Source of the DNA: Chryseobacterium luquanense
GTDB taxonomy: Bacteria > Bacteroidota > Bacteroidia > Flavobacteriales > Weeksellaceae
Reading direction: 5' to 3'
NCBI RefSeq assembly: GCF_026460945.1
Contig: NZ_JAOVZV010000026.1
Coordinates: forward strand, 19,759-83,758
Length of the DNA: 64,000 nucleotides
The number at the start of each line of letters is the position of its first letter. Positions within the stretch are counted from its first letter, which is position 1. The notes under the pieces were generated by a model, which was not told the DNA's origin, searched no databases, and saw only the letters and a list, made by a program, of their open reading frames with translations. Of the stretch, positions 61,973 to 64,000 are shown piece after piece. Made by a program: the position numbers and the translations under genes.

Positions 61973-63319
61973 ATGGAATTAGCAATCAAGATCTTTCAAT
62001 TTATATTGAGCATCTCTATCTTAGTAATTCTTCACGAACTTGGGCATTTCTTACCCGCAAAATATTTCAAAACCAAAGTAGAAAAATTTTATCTCTTTTT
62101 CGATCCTTACTTTTCTATCGTTAAGAAAAAAATTGGCGAGACCGAATATGGAATTGGCTGGCTTCCTTTCGGAGGTTATGTGAAAATCGCCGGAATGGTA
62201 GACGAAAGCATGGATACCGAACAATTAAAACAACCTGCACAACCTTGGGAATTCAGAGCTAAACCGGCTTGGCAAAGATTAATTATCATGTTGGGTGGTG
62301 TTACGGTGAACTTCTTTTTGGCTTGGTTAATTTACTCATGTCTTATCGGAAACAATGGCGAAAACATTTTTGAGGCTGAAAGAATGACTACACCACTTCA
62401 TTATACAGAAGCAGCAAAGAAAATGGGCTTCCAGGATGGTGATAAAATTTTAAAAGTTGACGGAAAAACTCAGAAAGACTTTAAAAAACTTGCTTTAGAT
62501 GTCTTACTTAGCGATGAAATCACAGTTGAAAGAAGCGGTAAAGAAGTTACTTTCCACACAAATGACGACGGAAAAGCTTTGGCATTCAACGATCCTGAGC
62601 CAAAATCATTTTTAACACCGAGATTACTTCCTGTAATTGATACTATTGCTTTCAAAGAAGCATCTGATGCAGGTTTAAAAGTTGGAGACAAAATTCTTGC
62701 TGTTAATAATAAACCAATCACTTTTTTTGATGAAGTAAGACCAATTGTTGTTCCTTTCGCCGGGAAAACAGTTGATCTAAGAGTTTCCAGAAATGCTGAA
62801 ATTTTAGATTTAAAAATGCCTGTCTCTAAAGAAGGAGCTATTGGAATTAATGCAACTAAGCAACTTAATAAGTACAATAATCATATTGAATATAATTTTG
62901 GAGGATCTATAAAAAGAGGATTCACTTTGACAATTGAAAGTTTAACTTACCAGATTAAGCAGTTTAAGCTAATCTTCAACTCAAAAGTTCAAGGCTATAA
63001 AAAAGTTGGCGGTCCTTTGGCTATCATTAAAAACATGCCAGTTGACAAAGCTCAAGACGGAAGCGTATCTATCGACTGGACAGCTTTTTGGAGTTTTACG
63101 GCAATGTTTTCTGTTTGGTTAGCATTCTTAAACTTAATTCCTATTCCTGGATTAGATGGAGGTCACGTTATTTTTACACTATATGAAATGATCGTAGGAA
63201 AACCTGTACCACAAAAAGTTTTAGAAAATGCACAAATGGTTGGAGTTATCTTTCTGTTAGGCTTAATGTTACTGATTTTTGGAGCTGACATATTTAAAAT
63301 TATTACCAATAAATTTTAA
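61973..63319 (+). CDS. rseP: RseP, site-2 intramembrane zinc protease
   Basis: The 448-residue membrane protease has the zinc motif HELGH at 21-25 in the first helix. A periplasmic region with two PDZ-like domains follows (GFQDGDKILKVDGKT and GLKVGDKILAVNNKPI). The third zinc ligand is in IPIPGLDGGHVIF near the C-terminus. It cuts membrane anchors such as anti-sigma factors after a first cut. No anti-sigma gene is next to it. Confidence 0.95.
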   Translation: MELAIKIFQFILSISILVILHELGHFLPAKYFKTKVEKFYLFFDPYFSIVKKKIGETEYGIGWLPFGGYVKIAGMVDESMDTEQLKQPAQPWEFRAKPAWQRLIIMLGGVTVNFFLAWLIYSCLIGNNGENIFEAERMTTPLHYTEAAKKMGFQDGDKILKVDGKTQKDFKKLALDVLLSDEITVERSGKEVTFHTNDDGKALAFNDPEPKSFLTPRLLPVIDTIAFKEASDAGLKVGDKILAVNNKPITFFDEVRPIVVPFAGKTVDLRVSRNAEILDLKMPVSKEGAIGINATKQLNKYNNHIEYNFGGSIKRGFTLTIESLTYQIKQFKLIFNSKVQGYKKVGGPLAIIKNMPVDKAQDGSVSIDWTAFWSFTAMFSVWLAFLNLIPIPGLDGGHVIFTLYEMIVGKPVPQKVLENAQMVGVIFLLGLMLLIFGADIFKIITNKF

Positions 63320-63346
63320 TTTTATTTAAAAAAATAAATAAAAAAC

Positions 63347-63377
63347 TTGTGTGGTTTAAATATCAATACTATATTTG
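63347..63377 (+). promoter_or_regulatory. Promoter of the first tRNA-Asn
   Basis: TTG (63347-63349), 20-bp spacer, TATATTTG (63370-63377). Confidence 0.65.
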
Positions 63378-63399
63378 CACCACTCTAAAAGAGGAACAT

Positions 63400-63473
63400 T
63401 CCTCCTTAGCTCAGTTGGTTAGAGCATCTGACTGTTAATCAGAGGGTCCTTGGTTCGAGCCCAAGAGGAGGAG
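63400..63473 (+). tRNA. tRNA-Asn (GTT), first copy
   Basis: A 74-nt cloverleaf. The acceptor arms TCCTCCT and AGGAGGA pair fully with G as discriminator. The D arm is GCTC..GAGC, and the anticodon arm TCTGACTGTTAATCAGA holds GTT. The T arm is CTTGG-TTCGAGC-CCAAG. CCA is not encoded. It has its own promoter and terminator. The second copy is identical over all 74 nt. Confidence 0.97.
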
Positions 63474-63474
63474 C

Positions 63475-63506
63475 AAAAAAGACTTACAATAATGTAAGTC
63501 TTTTTT
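63475..63506 (+). terminator. Terminator of the first tRNA-Asn
   Basis: GACTTACA-ATAA-TGTAAGTC with flanking A6 and T6. Confidence 0.9.
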
Positions 63507-63557
63507 GATTTTAATACCTTAATATTTCTATTAAACTCTATTTTCTGGAAATTTGTT

Positions 63558-63601
63558 TCAGTTGGTTAGAATCCCGAAACTTCGGGATTAATCAGAGGGT
63601 C
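63558..63601 (+). pseudogene. Broken tRNA-Asn copy with an inserted palindrome
   Basis: TCAGTTGGTTAGA (63558-63570) and TTAATCAGAGGGTC (63588-63601) are exact pieces of the flanking tRNA-Asn genes. Between them the D-arm end and 5' anticodon arm are replaced by the palindrome ATCCCGAA-AC-TTCGGGAT (63571-63588). The acceptor and T arms are lost. Downstream, TCTTTTTTGATT.TAATAC matches the sequence after the first tRNA's terminator, so it was once a full repeat unit. Confidence 0.75.
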
Positions 63602-63756
63602 TTTAGCACTTACGAGCGCAAAATAGGGATCAATATAGAGTACAGCGATGCTTGTCTTTTTTGATTCTAATACTTTCCTATTTTAAATTATTTTAAAATT
63701 TAAATTCCTGAAAAATAATCCGATAGCACTTTTTAGGTAATTTTGATAAAAAAATA

Positions 63757-63788
63757 TTTGCTTGATATTATTTTTCATATTATCTTTG
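63757..63788 (+). promoter_or_regulatory. Promoter of the second tRNA-Asn
   Basis: TTTG (63757-63760), 20-bp spacer, TATCTTTG (63781-63788). Confidence 0.65.
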
Positions 63789-63810
63789 CACCACCTTAAA
63801 AGAGGAACAT

Positions 63811-63884
63811 TCCTCCTTAGCTCAGTTGGTTAGAGCATCTGACTGTTAATCAGAGGGTCCTTGGTTCGAGCCCAAGAGGAGGAG
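63811..63884 (+). tRNA. tRNA-Asn (GTT), second copy
   Basis: Identical in sequence to the copy at 63400-63473, and the 12 bp before it also match. It has a separate promoter and a different terminator. Confidence 0.97.
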
Positions 63885-63894
63885 CTTTACTGAC

Positions 63895-63918
63895 AAGTCG
63901 CCAATTGGCGACTTTTTT
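63895..63918 (+). terminator. Terminator of the second tRNA-Asn
   Basis: A 20-bp perfect palindrome AAGTCGCCAA/TTGGCGACTT followed by T's. The 82 bp from here to the window end hold no feature I can support. Confidence 0.88.
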
Positions 63919-64000
63919 CGTTTATAACCATTGATCAGCAAAGCTATATCCGCCTACAAGTGGTTCGGGAAATCAAAAAAGATATTGGATTTTTTTGGTC

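Noticed and set aside
1..64000. CRISPR arrays, prophage, integrase or insertion sequences
   Set aside because: No direct repeat-spacer arrays, transposase or integrase motifs were found in the translations. The window appears to be stable core chromosome with a few accessory genes.

Overview
The window looks like chromosomal DNA of a flavobacterium, most likely Chryseobacterium or a close relative in the Weeksellaceae. The evidence is an AT-rich sequence, many promoters of the Bacteroidota TAnnTTTG type, few Shine-Dalgarno sites with A-rich leaders instead, a type IX secretion sorting domain, and families typical of the group (DUF4835, DUF4349, DUF4836-like, LptE family, Rpb6-like omega, secreted TonB-C-terminal-like proteins). 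No phage, insertion sequence or CRISPR array was found.

Layout. 1-9 kb: PpiD-like chaperone (cut by the left edge), Lon, an AI-2E family membrane protein, DoxX, a glutaryl-CoA-dehydrogenase-like enzyme and two envelope proteins. 9-19 kb: Pgi, FolD, QueE, a sugar transferase, MlaE/MlaF with a beta-barrel protein, an M48 lipoprotein protease, MeaB. 19-23 kb: two cytochrome c lipoproteins and a minus-strand operon rtcB - nucleotidyltransferase - prfH - TPR protein, an expanded ribosome-rescue and RNA-repair locus. 23-38 kb: a lipoprotein/ABC cassette, methylmalonyl-CoA mutase, a prolyl oligopeptidase, and the cluster bamD-rpoZ-coaBC-DUF4835-recN. 38-50 kb: tatD-like/tcdA/rnpA, an envelope operon (sigma-54 activator, membrane protein, LptE, acidic repeat protein), MiaB and four TonB-C-terminal-like secreted proteins. 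50-64 kb: MFS carrier, lysA with a leader peptide, a T9SS cargo protein, a DEDDh exonuclease, a HerA-like ATPase, an MBL-rhodanese protein with thioredoxin, omega-amidase, RseP and two tRNA-Asn genes.

Most notable. (1) The lysA leader has a promoter, a 23-codon ORF with six lysines, an intrinsic terminator 20 nt before lysA, and a competing antiterminator that overlaps the end of the leader ORF. This is the layout of a ribosome-mediated attenuator. (2) The rtcB-prfH operon carries two extra genes, a nucleotidyltransferase with intact catalytic acids and a TPR protein with a basic tail. A separate short transcript encoding 25 residues lies upstream. (3) A TGACA-N3-TGTCA palindrome occurs before both lon and miaB. 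(4) A broken third copy of tRNA-Asn has a perfect palindrome in place of part of its anticodon arm.

All functional calls come from reading motifs and translations; no database search was run.
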